Source: Flavobacterium sp. NG2 (GTDB taxonomy: Bacteria; Bacteroidota; Bacteroidia; Flavobacteriales; Flavobacteriaceae). Taken from it: a stretch of 64,000 bases of DNA. Each line of letters starts with the position of its first letter. Position 1 is the stretch's first letter. The DNA lies in assembly GCF_034119845.1 (NCBI RefSeq), contig NZ_CP139420.1, positions 1,404,001 through 1,468,000 of the forward strand, written 5' to 3'. This document shows positions 49,473 to 58,773 of the stretch, one piece after another. Under the pieces are notes generated by a model. The model was given only the letters and a program-made list of their open reading frames with translations, had not been told where the DNA came from and ran no database searches. Made by a program: the position numbers and the translations under genes.

Positions 49473-52196
49473 ATGATAAGAAAATATTGGTATATAATAC
49501 TGCTTTTTTTGGTGGCTTTTTTGTACTCCTGTAAATCTAACGATGAAGATAAAATTACTATAGGATTTTCTCAAAGTGTGGGGAATGATTTATGGCGTTT
49601 GTCAATGAATCATTCGATGCAAGTTGAAGCGGCACTTCATCCAAATGTGGATTTAACCATTTATAATGCGCATCAAGAAGCTAAGCAGCAGATTAAGGAT
49701 ATCCAGAAATTTATAGATAAAAAAGTTGATGTCATAATAGTTTCTCCATTTGAAGGAGACTCGATTGTTCCTGTTATTGAAAAAGCTACTAACCTAGGGA
49801 TCCCCGTTATATTAATTGATAGAAAAGCAAACACCTCTAATTATACTACTTATTTAGGTGCTGATAATAGAGAGGTGGGACAGTTGGCTGGAAAACAAAT
49901 TGTGTCTTTGTCAAAAGGTGTTGGAACTGTTGTAGAGATAAATGGTGATTATACCACTTCTCCTGGTATAGAAAGAAGTGAAGGTTTTAACAATTTTGTT
50001 CGTGACTATCCTGGAATCAAAGTGCATACTATTAGCTCAGATAATTATGGGTATCCAAAACCTGATTTTGAAAGGGTATTAGATACTTTGAAAAATATAG
50101 ATTATGTATTTTGTTTTAATGACGTCATTGCATACAACGCATGGAAAATAGTCAATAAAAGAAAAGAACATAGAAATAAAATAAAATTTATTGGTGTCGA
50201 TGGTTTAAATGGTCCTCTTGGAGGAATTCAATTGGTCAAAGACGGTATTTTGAATTCGACGATATTGTATCCTACTGGAGGAAGCGAAGCCATTAAGTTA
50301 GCACTGAAAATTATAAATAAGGAGATAGTTCCAAAAAATAATAAGTTGAATACGATATTGATTGATTCGCTGAACGCGGATATTATGAGCAATCAATTGG
50401 ATAAGATTACGATTCAGCAATCCAGTATTGAACAACAACAATCCATTATTAAAAACCGAGAGCAAGAGTATGCTACTCAAAGTAATTTGGTTAAGATTTT
50501 AATCTTTTTAAGTGTACTTGCAATTTGCTTGGCGGCTTATAGTATTTATTCTAAAATAGCCATAAGCCGTAAAAAAAGAGAATTAGAAATTAACAATAGA
50601 AAAATAAAATACCAGCGCAATGAAATCAAGAAGTATTCTCAAGAGTTAAAAGAGAGTAATGAAGCTCGTTTAAGTTTTTTTATGGGGTTATCGCATGAAT
50701 TTAAAACGCCGCTGACATTGATTTTAAGTTCTGTTGAGTCTTTAGCAAATGATTATAAGGATAAAGGAAAAGCGGTAAATAAGGAAATCAGTTTAATGTA
50801 TCATAATTCTAAAAGGTTATTGCGACTCATTAATCAGTTATTAGACTATAGAAAGGCAGAAGAGAAAAAGTTTGAGTTAAAAGCATCTAAAACCAATATT
50901 TTAGATTTTTCTAATGCTATAGTTAAAGATTTTGAGAAGGAAATAATGAAAAAGAAAATTGACTTTTCATTAGAAACCAATAACCCAGAGCTTGAAGTGT
51001 ACATTGACCGTAATTTGATGGATAAAGTATATTTCAATTTGCTATCAAATGCGTTAAAATTTACTCCTGAAAATGGGAAAATTTCGATAGCTATTAAAGA
51101 AGATACAGCCAAGAATGAAGTTAAATTGATTTTCAAAGATTCTGGAATTGGGATTCCGGAGCATGAATTAAAGAATGTTTTTAGAGCTTTCTTTCAAGGT
51201 TCTAATAATTATCGAAACAGTTCTGGAATTGGACTTCATTTATCCAAAAACTTTATTGATTTACATAAAGGAAGTATTGAAGTGCATTCTAAGCACGGAA
51301 CGGAGTTTGTTATCAGCTTACCGTTAGGGAAAGAGCATCTGGAGGCTAAGAATGTAATTGATGTCGCTGCTTTTGAACATGTTAATGAAATGGATTATTT
51401 AGAAGCCGAAGTCTTTCAATTGAGTGAGCCAACTAACGCTGATGATAAATATTCCATTTTATATATCGAAGACAATATGGAATTACTTGATTTCATGAGT
51501 CAAAAGCTTTCAGTTGAATATATGGTTTATACCTCTGATGGCACTGACGCTATTGAAAAAGTAATTGACATTATTCCTGATATTGTAATTTGTGATTTGA
51601 ATTTACCTGGGAAAAATGGTTTTGAAATTTGTCAATTAATAAAGAAAGATTTGAGGACTTCTCATATTCCTGTAATAATATTAACTGCAACAGATAATCA
51701 AGAAGCTTATTTAAGTGCGTTAGAAAGTGGTGCGGATATCTTCTTAACCAAGCCTTTTAGTTTGAAAGTATTAGTTCAGTCCATCAAGGGGTTGTTGTTT
51801 AATCGTGAAAAGTTGCGTTTTTATTATTCGAATAATATCGACAAAATTGTTAATAATGAAGAAAAGAACTTTGGTTCCTCTGAACAAGATTTTCTAAGAA
51901 AACTTAATGGATTGATAGAATCCAATCTTGATAACTCGGTTTATACCGTTGAGGATTTAGCCAATGATTTAAGCATTTCAAGGGTGCAACTGTATCGTAA
52001 AGTAAAAGCGATTTTAGGAATTAGCGTGAGTGATCACATCAATAATATTCGATTAGATAAGGCCAAAGACTTGATAGTAAGTTCTAATATGAATATTTCA
52101 GAGATTGCTTATGCTGTTGGGTATTCGTCTCCAAATTATTTCTCTACTATCTTCAAAAACAAATTTGGTGTCTCTCCTAAAGAATTTAAAAATTAA
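49473..52196 (+). CDS. Hybrid two-component system with sugar-binding sensor (fructan-type HTCS)
   Basis: A 907-residue one-protein signalling system. Residues ~1-20 form a signal with Cys20 in a lipobox-like LYSC. About 28-320 is a periplasmic sugar-binding-protein domain (GFSQSVGNDLWRLSMNHSM, then FIGVDGLNGPLGGIQLVKDG). Membrane helix near 345-362, histidine kinase with FMGLSHEFKTPLTLI near 400, ATPase domain near 510-625 (SGIGIPEHELKNVF), receiver domain near 660-775 (VICDLNLPGKNGFE) and AraC-type helix-turn-helix to the end (IAYAVGYSSPNYFSTIFKNKFGVSPKEF). The layout equals BT1754 of Bacteroides thetaiotaomicron, which senses fructose, and the next genes are a fructan operon, so fructose is the inferred signal. 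Confidence 0.92.
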   Translation: MIRKYWYIILLFLVAFLYSCKSNDEDKITIGFSQSVGNDLWRLSMNHSMQVEAALHPNVDLTIYNAHQEAKQQIKDIQKFIDKKVDVIIVSPFEGDSIVPVIEKATNLGIPVILIDRKANTSNYTTYLGADNREVGQLAGKQIVSLSKGVGTVVEINGDYTTSPGIERSEGFNNFVRDYPGIKVHTISSDNYGYPKPDFERVLDTLKNIDYVFCFNDVIAYNAWKIVNKRKEHRNKIKFIGVDGLNGPLGGIQLVKDGILNSTILYPTGGSEAIKLALKIINKEIVPKNNKLNTILIDSLNADIMSNQLDKITIQQSSIEQQQSIIKNREQEYATQSNLVKILIFLSVLAICLAAYSIYSKIAISRKKRELEINNRKIKYQRNEIKKYSQELKESNEARLSFFMGLSHEFKTPLTLILSSVESLANDYKDKGKAVNKEISLMYHNSKRLLRLINQLLDYRKAEEKKFELKASKTNILDFSNAIVKDFEKEIMKKKIDFSLETNNPELEVYIDRNLMDKVYFNLLSNALKFTPENGKISIAIKEDTAKNEVKLIFKDSGIGIPEHELKNVFRAFFQGSNNYRNSSGIGLHLSKNFIDLHKGSIEVHSKHGTEFVISLPLGKEHLEAKNVIDVAAFEHVNEMDYLEAEVFQLSEPTNADDKYSILYIEDNMELLDFMSQKLSVEYMVYTSDGTDAIEKVIDIIPDIVICDLNLPGKNGFEICQLIKKDLRTSHIPVIILTATDNQEAYLSALESGADIFLTKPFSLKVLVQSIKGLLFNREKLRFYYSNNIDKIVNNEEKNFGSSEQDFLRKLNGLIESNLDNSVYTVEDLANDLSISRVQLYRKVKAILGISVSDHINNIRLDKAKDLIVSSNMNISEIAYAVGYSSPNYFSTIFKNKFGVSPKEFKN

Positions 52197-52313
52197 ATAG
52201 CAGTTAGGGTGTAGTCTTAATTGTGCTTTTTTAAATAATCATTGAAAGCTTAGAAGTAAGTGTAGTTTACTTTATGTAGTAATTCCTTTTTATCATATAA
52301 TAATACAAATGAA

Positions 52314-52338
52314 GCCATCTCTATAGGATGGTTTTTTT
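52314..52338 (+). terminator. Terminator of the hybrid sensor gene
   Basis: CCATC and GGATGG pair around TCTATA, followed by seven T. The stem is short, so termination may be partial. It lies 118 bases after the stop codon. Confidence 0.7.
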
Positions 52339-52474
52339 GTTTTTTATACTTTCATTTTAGGCTTAGAAATTGTTAATTTTTTCGATTCAATTTTTATTTT
52401 TTGCCAAAATAACTTCAAAATGCTCTAAGAAAAGTGCCGTTGATTTTTTAACTCCTGAAAACAGCCAATCTGAG

Positions 52475-52617
52475 TGTAACATGATTGTAATTCATGTAAC
52501 ATAAGTGTATCTACAACGAAATAGTGTAAGCTGTTAATTTTATAAATCTCCTTGGTTTTAAGGTGGTTGCGTGCCGTTTTATGTTTTTATTAACGTTATT
52601 GAAGTGATTTGTAACAT
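52475..52617 (+). promoter_or_regulatory. TGTAACAT repeats, candidate HTCS operator of the fructan operon
   Basis: TGTAACAT occurs at 52475-52482 and 52495-52502, two helical turns (20 bases) apart in the same direction, and again at 52610-52617, about 45 bases before a likely -7 box (TACCTTAG at 52647-52654, one mismatch). It lies between the sensor terminator and the sugar porter start. Direct repeats on one helix face suit a dimeric AraC-type regulator such as the upstream sensor. The rest of the 483-base gap shows nothing else. Confidence 0.6.
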
Positions 52618-52679
52618 CTGTAAAATAAGACGCCTTTTTTTACATATACCTTAGCAATTCAATAAAATAAAAACACATA

Positions 52680-53999
52680 ATGAAAAAAATATTCGTTTGG
52701 GCATTGATAGCTTCATTAGCAGGATTCCTTTTTGGTTTCGATACAGTAGTGATTTCTGGTGCTGATAAAAAGCTGCAAGAAATATGGAATTCATCAGATG
52801 CATTTCATGGAACAGTGGTAATGGGAATGGCATTGTGGGGTACTGTAATAGGTGCCATATTTGGTGGGATTCCTACTAATGTATTAGGTAGAAAGAAAAC
52901 CTTACTATGGATTGGTATTTTGTTTATGGTTTCTGCAATAGGTTCTGCCTTAGCAAATGATCCAATAGTGTTTGCGGTTTTTAGATTTATAGGAGGTCTT
53001 GGAGTAGGAGCTTCTACAATTGCGGCACCAAATTATATTTCTGAAATAGCACCTGCTAAAGACAGAGGGAAGTTGGTAGCTTTTTATCAATTCAATATTG
53101 TATTTGGAATTTTAGTTGCCTTTCTGTCGAACTATCTTTTAAAAGATGTTGGTGAAAATGCTTGGAGATGGATGATGGGTGTCGAAGCTTTTCCTTCTAT
53201 TATATATGTGTTACTTGTTTTGTTTATTCCAAAAAGTCCAAGATGGTTATTATCCAAATTCAAAAATGAGGAAGCCAGAAAAGTTTTGGTGATGATGGGA
53301 CAAGAAGCAGATTATGAGAAAATGAAAAAAGAAATTGAGGAAGATAATGACAATGCTGCACTTGCAAATGACAATATCTTTTTAAAGAAATACAGGACTC
53401 CATTGATATTGGCTTTTTTAATGGCGTTTTTCAACCAATTATCAGGTATTAATGCTTTTTTATATTATTCAAGTAGAATCTTTCAAGAAGCAGGTTTGGG
53501 TGAAAGTACCGCTTTGTTAAGCAGTATCGGAATTGGTGTGGTGAATCTAATTTTTACATTATTAGGGGTTTTCTTGATTGATAAATTGGGCCGTAAAGTT
53601 TTGATGTACATTGGTTCGGTTGGGTATATAATTTCACTTACACTAGTTGCTATGGCTTTCTTCTTTCATTGGGAAGGAATGGCAGTACCAATGTTTTTAT
53701 TCCTCTTTATCGCTGCCCACGCTATTGGTCAAGGAGCTGTAATTTGGGTATTTATTTCAGAAATTTTCCCAAATCACCTAAGAGCATCTGGACAATCCTT
53801 CGGGAGTACCACACACTGGATTTTGGCTGCGATTATACCATCATTAATTCCGTATTTATTTTCGACCGTTGGAGCAGGAGTCGTGTTTTTGTTCTTTGCA
53901 GTGATGATGGTCTTTCAATTATTGTTTGTGGCATTTATGATGCCAGAAACAAAAGGAATTTCCCTAGAAGAATTAAGTAAAAAATTAACTAAAGAGTAA
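52680..53999 (+). CDS. MFS sugar porter (probable fructose importer)
   Basis: A 439-residue inner-membrane transporter with twelve predicted helices. Sugar-porter signatures: FGFDTVVISGADK in helix 1, GRKKTLLW in the first cytoplasmic loop, IAPAKDRGKL, FIPKSPRWLL near residue 185, QLSGINAFLYYSSRIF near 255, LGRKVLMYIG and the final PETKGISLEEL. It begins the operon that continues four bases later with the GH32 gene. The linked GH32 and fructokinase genes suggest fructose as substrate, similar to the monosaccharide importer of the B. thetaiotaomicron fructan locus; specificity cannot be read from sequence. Confidence 0.9.
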   Translation: MKKIFVWALIASLAGFLFGFDTVVISGADKKLQEIWNSSDAFHGTVVMGMALWGTVIGAIFGGIPTNVLGRKKTLLWIGILFMVSAIGSALANDPIVFAVFRFIGGLGVGASTIAAPNYISEIAPAKDRGKLVAFYQFNIVFGILVAFLSNYLLKDVGENAWRWMMGVEAFPSIIYVLLVLFIPKSPRWLLSKFKNEEARKVLVMMGQEADYEKMKKEIEEDNDNAALANDNIFLKKYRTPLILAFLMAFFNQLSGINAFLYYSSRIFQEAGLGESTALLSSIGIGVVNLIFTLLGVFLIDKLGRKVLMYIGSVGYIISLTLVAMAFFFHWEGMAVPMFLFLFIAAHAIGQGAVIWVFISEIFPNHLRASGQSFGSTTHWILAAIIPSLIPYLFSTVGAGVVFLFFAVMMVFQLLFVAFMMPETKGISLEELSKKLTKE

Positions 54000-54003
54000 G
54001 CAT

Positions 54004-55602
54004 ATGAAAAATGTATTAAAAAAAGAGCCGCTCAGATTGCTGTTTTGCGTATTAACAGTCAGCCTTTTATTTGGTTGTAAAGATTCATCAATCCAAGATA
54101 AAGGAGACTATACGGAAGCAGAATTGTATCGACCTAATTTTCATTTTACTCCAGCAAAAGGGTGGATGAATGATCCTAATGGAATGTTTTATTACAATGG
54201 GTATTATCATTTGTTTTTTCAATATTATCCAGATGATAATGTTTGGGGGCCAATGCACTGGGGGCACGCCATTAGTACAGATATGATTAGTTGGACAGAA
54301 AAACCTATTGCTATTTATCCTGATGAGAAAGGCTATATTTTCTCAGGAAGTGCAGTTGTAGATATTAATAACACCTCAGGTTTTGGAAGTTTGAAAAACC
54401 CTCCAATTATTGCAATGTTTACCTATCACGATATGGATAAAGAAAAAGCAGGTGAAACAAAATATCAATCACAAGCCATTGCATACTCATTAGATGAAGG
54501 AATGACTTGGACCAAATATGAAGCTAATCCAGTTATTGAAAATCCAAATATCAAAGATTTTAGAGATCCAAAAATGACTTGGGATGCCATTCATAAACAA
54601 TGGTTGATGGTGTTAGCTGCAGGAGATAGAACCATGTTTTATACTTCAAAAAATCTAAAAGAATGGACGCTTCAGTCTGATTTCGGGTCTGATATTGGTG
54701 CTCATGGTGGCGTTTGGGAATGTCCAGATTTTTTTCCACTAGCAGTTGAAGGTACCGATGAGTATAAATGGGTACTTCTTTTAAGTATCAATCCTGGAGG
54801 ACCTAATGGAGGATCCGCTACTCAATATTTCGTTGGAGATTTTGACGGAAAGAAATTTAAACTAGACGAATCTTTTACTGAAGATATTAAAGGGGATAAA
54901 GGAGTTTGGATTGACTACGGAAGAGATAATTATGCTGGTGTAACCTTTTCAAATATATCTGAGGTTGATGGAAGAAAATTATTTATCGGTTGGATGTCAA
55001 ACTGGAATTATGCTCAAAAAGTCCCTACAGAAACTTGGAGAAGTAGTATGACTATAGCAAGAGAATTAGTACTGGTAAAAGATAAAGGACATTATAGTGT
55101 GAGTTCAAGACCGGTAAAAGAACTGCAAAATTATGTTGCTAAAACCATTAAAAAAGAAGCTCTAAAAATTGATAAAGAGACTATAATCATCGATAAATCC
55201 TTAGTGAATTTGGCAAGTATGGATGTTCGATTTACGTTGAAAAATTTAAAGGATGATACGTATACTTTCTCACTTTCAAATGATTCGAAGAATACTATAA
55301 AGTTTGGGATTAATAAAAAGGATAAATACTTTTTTATTGATAGAACTAAGTCAGGAAACCTTGCTTTTTCTGATTTGTTTGCCAATGTAATTTCAAAAGC
55401 TCCAATTACTGAAGATTTTAATTCAATTGATGTACGTGTTATAGTAGATAAAACTTCAATAGAAATATTTTACAATAATGGAAAAACAGTAATGACGGAA
55501 ACATTTTTTCCTGAAAAACCAATGGAAACATTTTCGGTTTCAACAGCCAAAACTGAATTTGTTGTTGATAAATTAATTATAAACCAATTAAATTTTAACT
55601 AA
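54004..55602 (+). CDS. GH32 family fructanase lipoprotein (levanase/inulinase type)
   Basis: A 532-residue lipoprotein (LLFGC lipobox, Cys about 25) of glycoside hydrolase family 32, which cleaves beta-fructosides such as levan, inulin or sucrose. The catalytic triad is intact: nucleophile Asp57 in WMNDPNG, transition-state Asp188 in FRDP and acid/base Glu239 in WECPD. The five-bladed propeller is followed from about 385 by the usual beta-sandwich (SIEIFYNNGKTVMTETFFPEKP near the end). Whether it is exo- or endo-acting cannot be told from sequence. It is located between the porter (four-base gap) and susC (12-base gap). Confidence 0.93.
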   Translation: MKNVLKKEPLRLLFCVLTVSLLFGCKDSSIQDKGDYTEAELYRPNFHFTPAKGWMNDPNGMFYYNGYYHLFFQYYPDDNVWGPMHWGHAISTDMISWTEKPIAIYPDEKGYIFSGSAVVDINNTSGFGSLKNPPIIAMFTYHDMDKEKAGETKYQSQAIAYSLDEGMTWTKYEANPVIENPNIKDFRDPKMTWDAIHKQWLMVLAAGDRTMFYTSKNLKEWTLQSDFGSDIGAHGGVWECPDFFPLAVEGTDEYKWVLLLSINPGGPNGGSATQYFVGDFDGKKFKLDESFTEDIKGDKGVWIDYGRDNYAGVTFSNISEVDGRKLFIGWMSNWNYAQKVPTETWRSSMTIARELVLVKDKGHYSVSSRPVKELQNYVAKTIKKEALKIDKETIIIDKSLVNLASMDVRFTLKNLKDDTYTFSLSNDSKNTIKFGINKKDKYFFIDRTKSGNLAFSDLFANVISKAPITEDFNSIDVRVIVDKTSIEIFYNNGKTVMTETFFPEKPMETFSVSTAKTEFVVDKLIINQLNFN

Positions 55603-55614
55603 ACTATCTCGATT

Positions 55615-58600
55615 ATGAAAAACAAAATTATTCTTTACTTAATCTTAATGGGATCCTTTTTCTCATTAACAGCACAAAATATCACTGTAAAGGGGGTTGT
55701 GAAATCCTCTAGTGATGGCATGACTTTACCTAGTGCCTCTGTAATGGTGGTAGGTACAAATATTGGAACTACAACTGATATGGATGGACAATACGTAATA
55801 GGCAAAGTAGATAAAAATGCTAGTTTGCAATTTAGCTATACTGGATTCGAAACACAAATCGTTAAAATTAATGGACAAACGACTATTAATATTGTATTGA
55901 AAGAAACCTCAATGATGTTAGAAGATGTGGTTGTAACGGGATATTCTAGAGAGAAAAAAGCCGATTTGACAGGTGCGATTACTGTTGTCGAAATGAAACC
56001 AATTGAAGGACAAAGTATGAGTTCTGGTAACGCAATGCAGGCCCTACAAGGAAGGGTTGCAGGTTTAGCAGTTGAAAAATCTGGAGATCCAAGTGGTGGA
56101 AGCAGCAAAATTTTAATTAGAGGGGTAAGTACCTTAGGAAATACAGACCCTTTGTATGTAATTGATGGGGTGCCTACGGTAAGACCAGAAGTTTTTGCAA
56201 GTATTAACCCTAGTGTAATTGAATCAGTTCAAGTTTTAAAAGATGCTTCTGCTTCTTCTATATATGGTTCTAGAGCAGCAAATGGAGTTATTATTGTAAC
56301 GACTAAAAACAAAGGAAAAGGCGATGTTACTTCGGTTTCATTTAGTACAAACGTTTCAGTTCTTTCTGAGAAAAAACAACGTTACAAAATGCTAAATGCT
56401 CTTGATAGAGGTAAGGTATTATGGCAAGCCTCTGTAAATGACGGAGCAGATCCAGCAGGTGGATATGGAGAAATCTATAATTTTGATTGGAATAACGATT
56501 TCAGTAATCCAGTCTTAAATAGTGTGTCGGTTAAACCTTTTGTAGGAGGTGATACAAACGTACCTGTAGGTGATACAGATTGGCAAGATGCAGTTTATCA
56601 AACAGGATTATTAGTAAATAATGATTTGTCAATTTCAGGTGGTTCTGATAAAGCCAATGCGGTTTTAAACCTTGGTTATTTGGATAATAGTGGGATGTTG
56701 AAATTCACTAATTACGAAAGATACACTGCCAGATTGAATGCGAATTTTAAGTTATTTAATGACAAAGTAAAATTTGGAATTAACTCTCAATTTACACAAT
56801 CTGATGAAAGAAGTGCTTCAACTGACGTTGGTAGTGCTCCAACGCCAGGTTTAGCTATTTCATTGGCACCAACAATTCCGGTTTATACAAGTACAGGACA
56901 ATATGCAGGACCTATTGGTTCTGGATATTCTGATAGAAATAACCCTTTGTTAATGCAAGATATTAATCAGTGGGATAATACTAGAAAGATGGCATTATAC
57001 GGTAATATTTTTACTGAATTTGATATCCTTACAGGATTGACTTTTAGAAACAGTATAGGTATGGATTACAATGACCTTAAGCGTAAAGACATTGAACGAA
57101 GAGTAAACAATGGTTTTATTACTAGAAATGTAAATAGCTTAGCATTAGATACTAATAAATATTCAAGTTTAACGATTTCGAATACATTGAATTATGATTT
57201 AAAACTTTCTGATCATAAGTTTGGAGTTATGGTAGGAACAGAATCTGTTAAAATAGATTTTCACTCTTTATTTGCACGTGCTGAAGGATTTGCAGTTGAA
57301 ACGGAATCATATTTTACATTGGCTGCAGCCACTGGAGCTAGAACCAATAATGGAATAACAACTGGTAGTAGATTAGTATCACAGTTTGGTAAATTTAATT
57401 ATGCTTTTTCTGATCGTTATTTAGCATCTTTTACCATTCGTAGAGATGGTTCTTCAAGATTTGGTAGTGATAATAGATTTGGTATTTTTCCATCAGTATC
57501 TGGAGGGTGGAGAATTAATAATGAAGAGTTTTTTAAAGACATTACGGCAGTTTCAAATCTTAAATTACGTGCTGGTTATGGTGAAGTAGGAAATCAAAAT
57601 ATTGGAGACAATGCTCGTTTTGGTTTGTTCGAGACGAGATATGGTCCTAATCAAAATGTTTATGCTCCAGATTTTTTCAATATTTACTATAATGTAGGTA
57701 CTGCATACGATTTGAATGGTACTAATACAGGAAATTTACCTTCTGGTTTTGTATCTACACAAGGTGTAAATCCAGGTCTTAAGTGGGAAACCACTAAGGA
57801 ATACAATGTTGGTTTAGATTTTGGTTTCTTTGGAAATAAATTATCTGGATCTTTTGATTACTTCTCTAGAAAAACTGACGGTATCTTAATTGTACCACCT
57901 GTAGCATCTGCTGTTGGTGAAGGTCAACAACGTTCTGTAAACGGTGCTTCGACTGCAAACAGAGGATGGGAACTTAGTGTAGGTTATGGAGAAACTTTGG
58001 ATAACGGCTTGACTTTTAATGTAACGACTAACTTTGGTGCAACCAAAAATAAAATTACAGAATTACCAGAAGAGGTAAGAGCTGCTTATCCAGGAACAGC
58101 TGCTAATTCAATCGTAGGACATTCTCAATTTGAAATTTTTGGATATAAAACAGCTGGATTGTTTCAAAATCAAAAAGAAATTGATGATCATGCAACACAA
58201 GTAGCTGCTAGATTAGGTGGTATCAAATATGTTGATCTTGATGGGAATGGTGTCATTAACTCTGACGATAGAACTTTTATCGGAAGTACATTGCCAAAAC
58301 TAGAATACGGTATTAATATTAGTTTGGCGTATAAAGATTTTGATTTTTCTGTTTTTGGTTCTGGTGTAACAGGACGTATCGGACAAGATCCTTATATCTA
58401 TTGGAACAACTTTGTTCAAGGTAGAGAAAATGCAGGTCCTGGGACTTTAAATGCATGGACACCAACAAATACGAATACAGATGTACCAGCACTTTCATTG
58501 GCTAACAATGACAACCAAGTGTCTGATTATTTTTTCAGAAACAACTCTTATTTCAAAGTTAGAAACATGCAATTGGGATATACACTTTCTGAAAAATTAG

Positions 58601-58764
58601 TAGAAAAAACAGGGTTCATCACAAACTGTAGAATCTATGCACAAGGTGAAAACTTATTTTGGTTTACACCAAATGGATATATAGGACAAGACCCTGAGAG
58701 AACTGACGTGAATAGAATTCCAGTTCCAACTACATTTTCATTAGGTCTAAACATTAATTTTTAA
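55615..58764 (+). CDS. SusC-type TonB-dependent transporter (fructan)
   Basis: A 1049-residue outer-membrane barrel that imports oligosaccharides with its SusD partner. Signal peptide to SLTAQ (residue 21), a carboxypeptidase-like domain (VKGVVKSSSDGMTLPSASV, about 25-100), plug domain with SGGSSKILIRGVSTLGNTDPLYVIDGVP near 160 and ASSIYGSRAANGVIIVTTK near 205, then the beta-barrel with many aromatic strand ends to the final TFSLGLNINF. No TonB-box details are certain by eye. Spacing of 12 and nine bases to its neighbours indicates one operon. Confidence 0.93.
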   Translation: MKNKIILYLILMGSFFSLTAQNITVKGVVKSSSDGMTLPSASVMVVGTNIGTTTDMDGQYVIGKVDKNASLQFSYTGFETQIVKINGQTTINIVLKETSMMLEDVVVTGYSREKKADLTGAITVVEMKPIEGQSMSSGNAMQALQGRVAGLAVEKSGDPSGGSSKILIRGVSTLGNTDPLYVIDGVPTVRPEVFASINPSVIESVQVLKDASASSIYGSRAANGVIIVTTKNKGKGDVTSVSFSTNVSVLSEKKQRYKMLNALDRGKVLWQASVNDGADPAGGYGEIYNFDWNNDFSNPVLNSVSVKPFVGGDTNVPVGDTDWQDAVYQTGLLVNNDLSISGGSDKANAVLNLGYLDNSGMLKFTNYERYTARLNANFKLFNDKVKFGINSQFTQSDERSASTDVGSAPTPGLAISLAPTIPVYTSTGQYAGPIGSGYSDRNNPLLMQDINQWDNTRKMALYGNIFTEFDILTGLTFRNSIGMDYNDLKRKDIERRVNNGFITRNVNSLALDTNKYSSLTISNTLNYDLKLSDHKFGVMVGTESVKIDFHSLFARAEGFAVETESYFTLAAATGARTNNGITTGSRLVSQFGKFNYAFSDRYLASFTIRRDGSSRFGSDNRFGIFPSVSGGWRINNEEFFKDITAVSNLKLRAGYGEVGNQNIGDNARFGLFETRYGPNQNVYAPDFFNIYYNVGTAYDLNGTNTGNLPSGFVSTQGVNPGLKWETTKEYNVGLDFGFFGNKLSGSFDYFSRKTDGILIVPPVASAVGEGQQRSVNGASTANRGWELSVGYGETLDNGLTFNVTTNFGATKNKITELPEEVRAAYPGTAANSIVGHSQFEIFGYKTAGLFQNQKEIDDHATQVAARLGGIKYVDLDGNGVINSDDRTFIGSTLPKLEYGINISLAYKDFDFSVFGSGVTGRIGQDPYIYWNNFVQGRENAGPGTLNAWTPTNTNTDVPALSLANNDNQVSDYFFRNNSYFKVRNMQLGYTLSEKLVEKTGFITNCRIYAQGENLFWFTPNGYIGQDPERTDVNRIPVPTTFSLGLNINF

Positions 58765-58773
58765 GCAATTATC

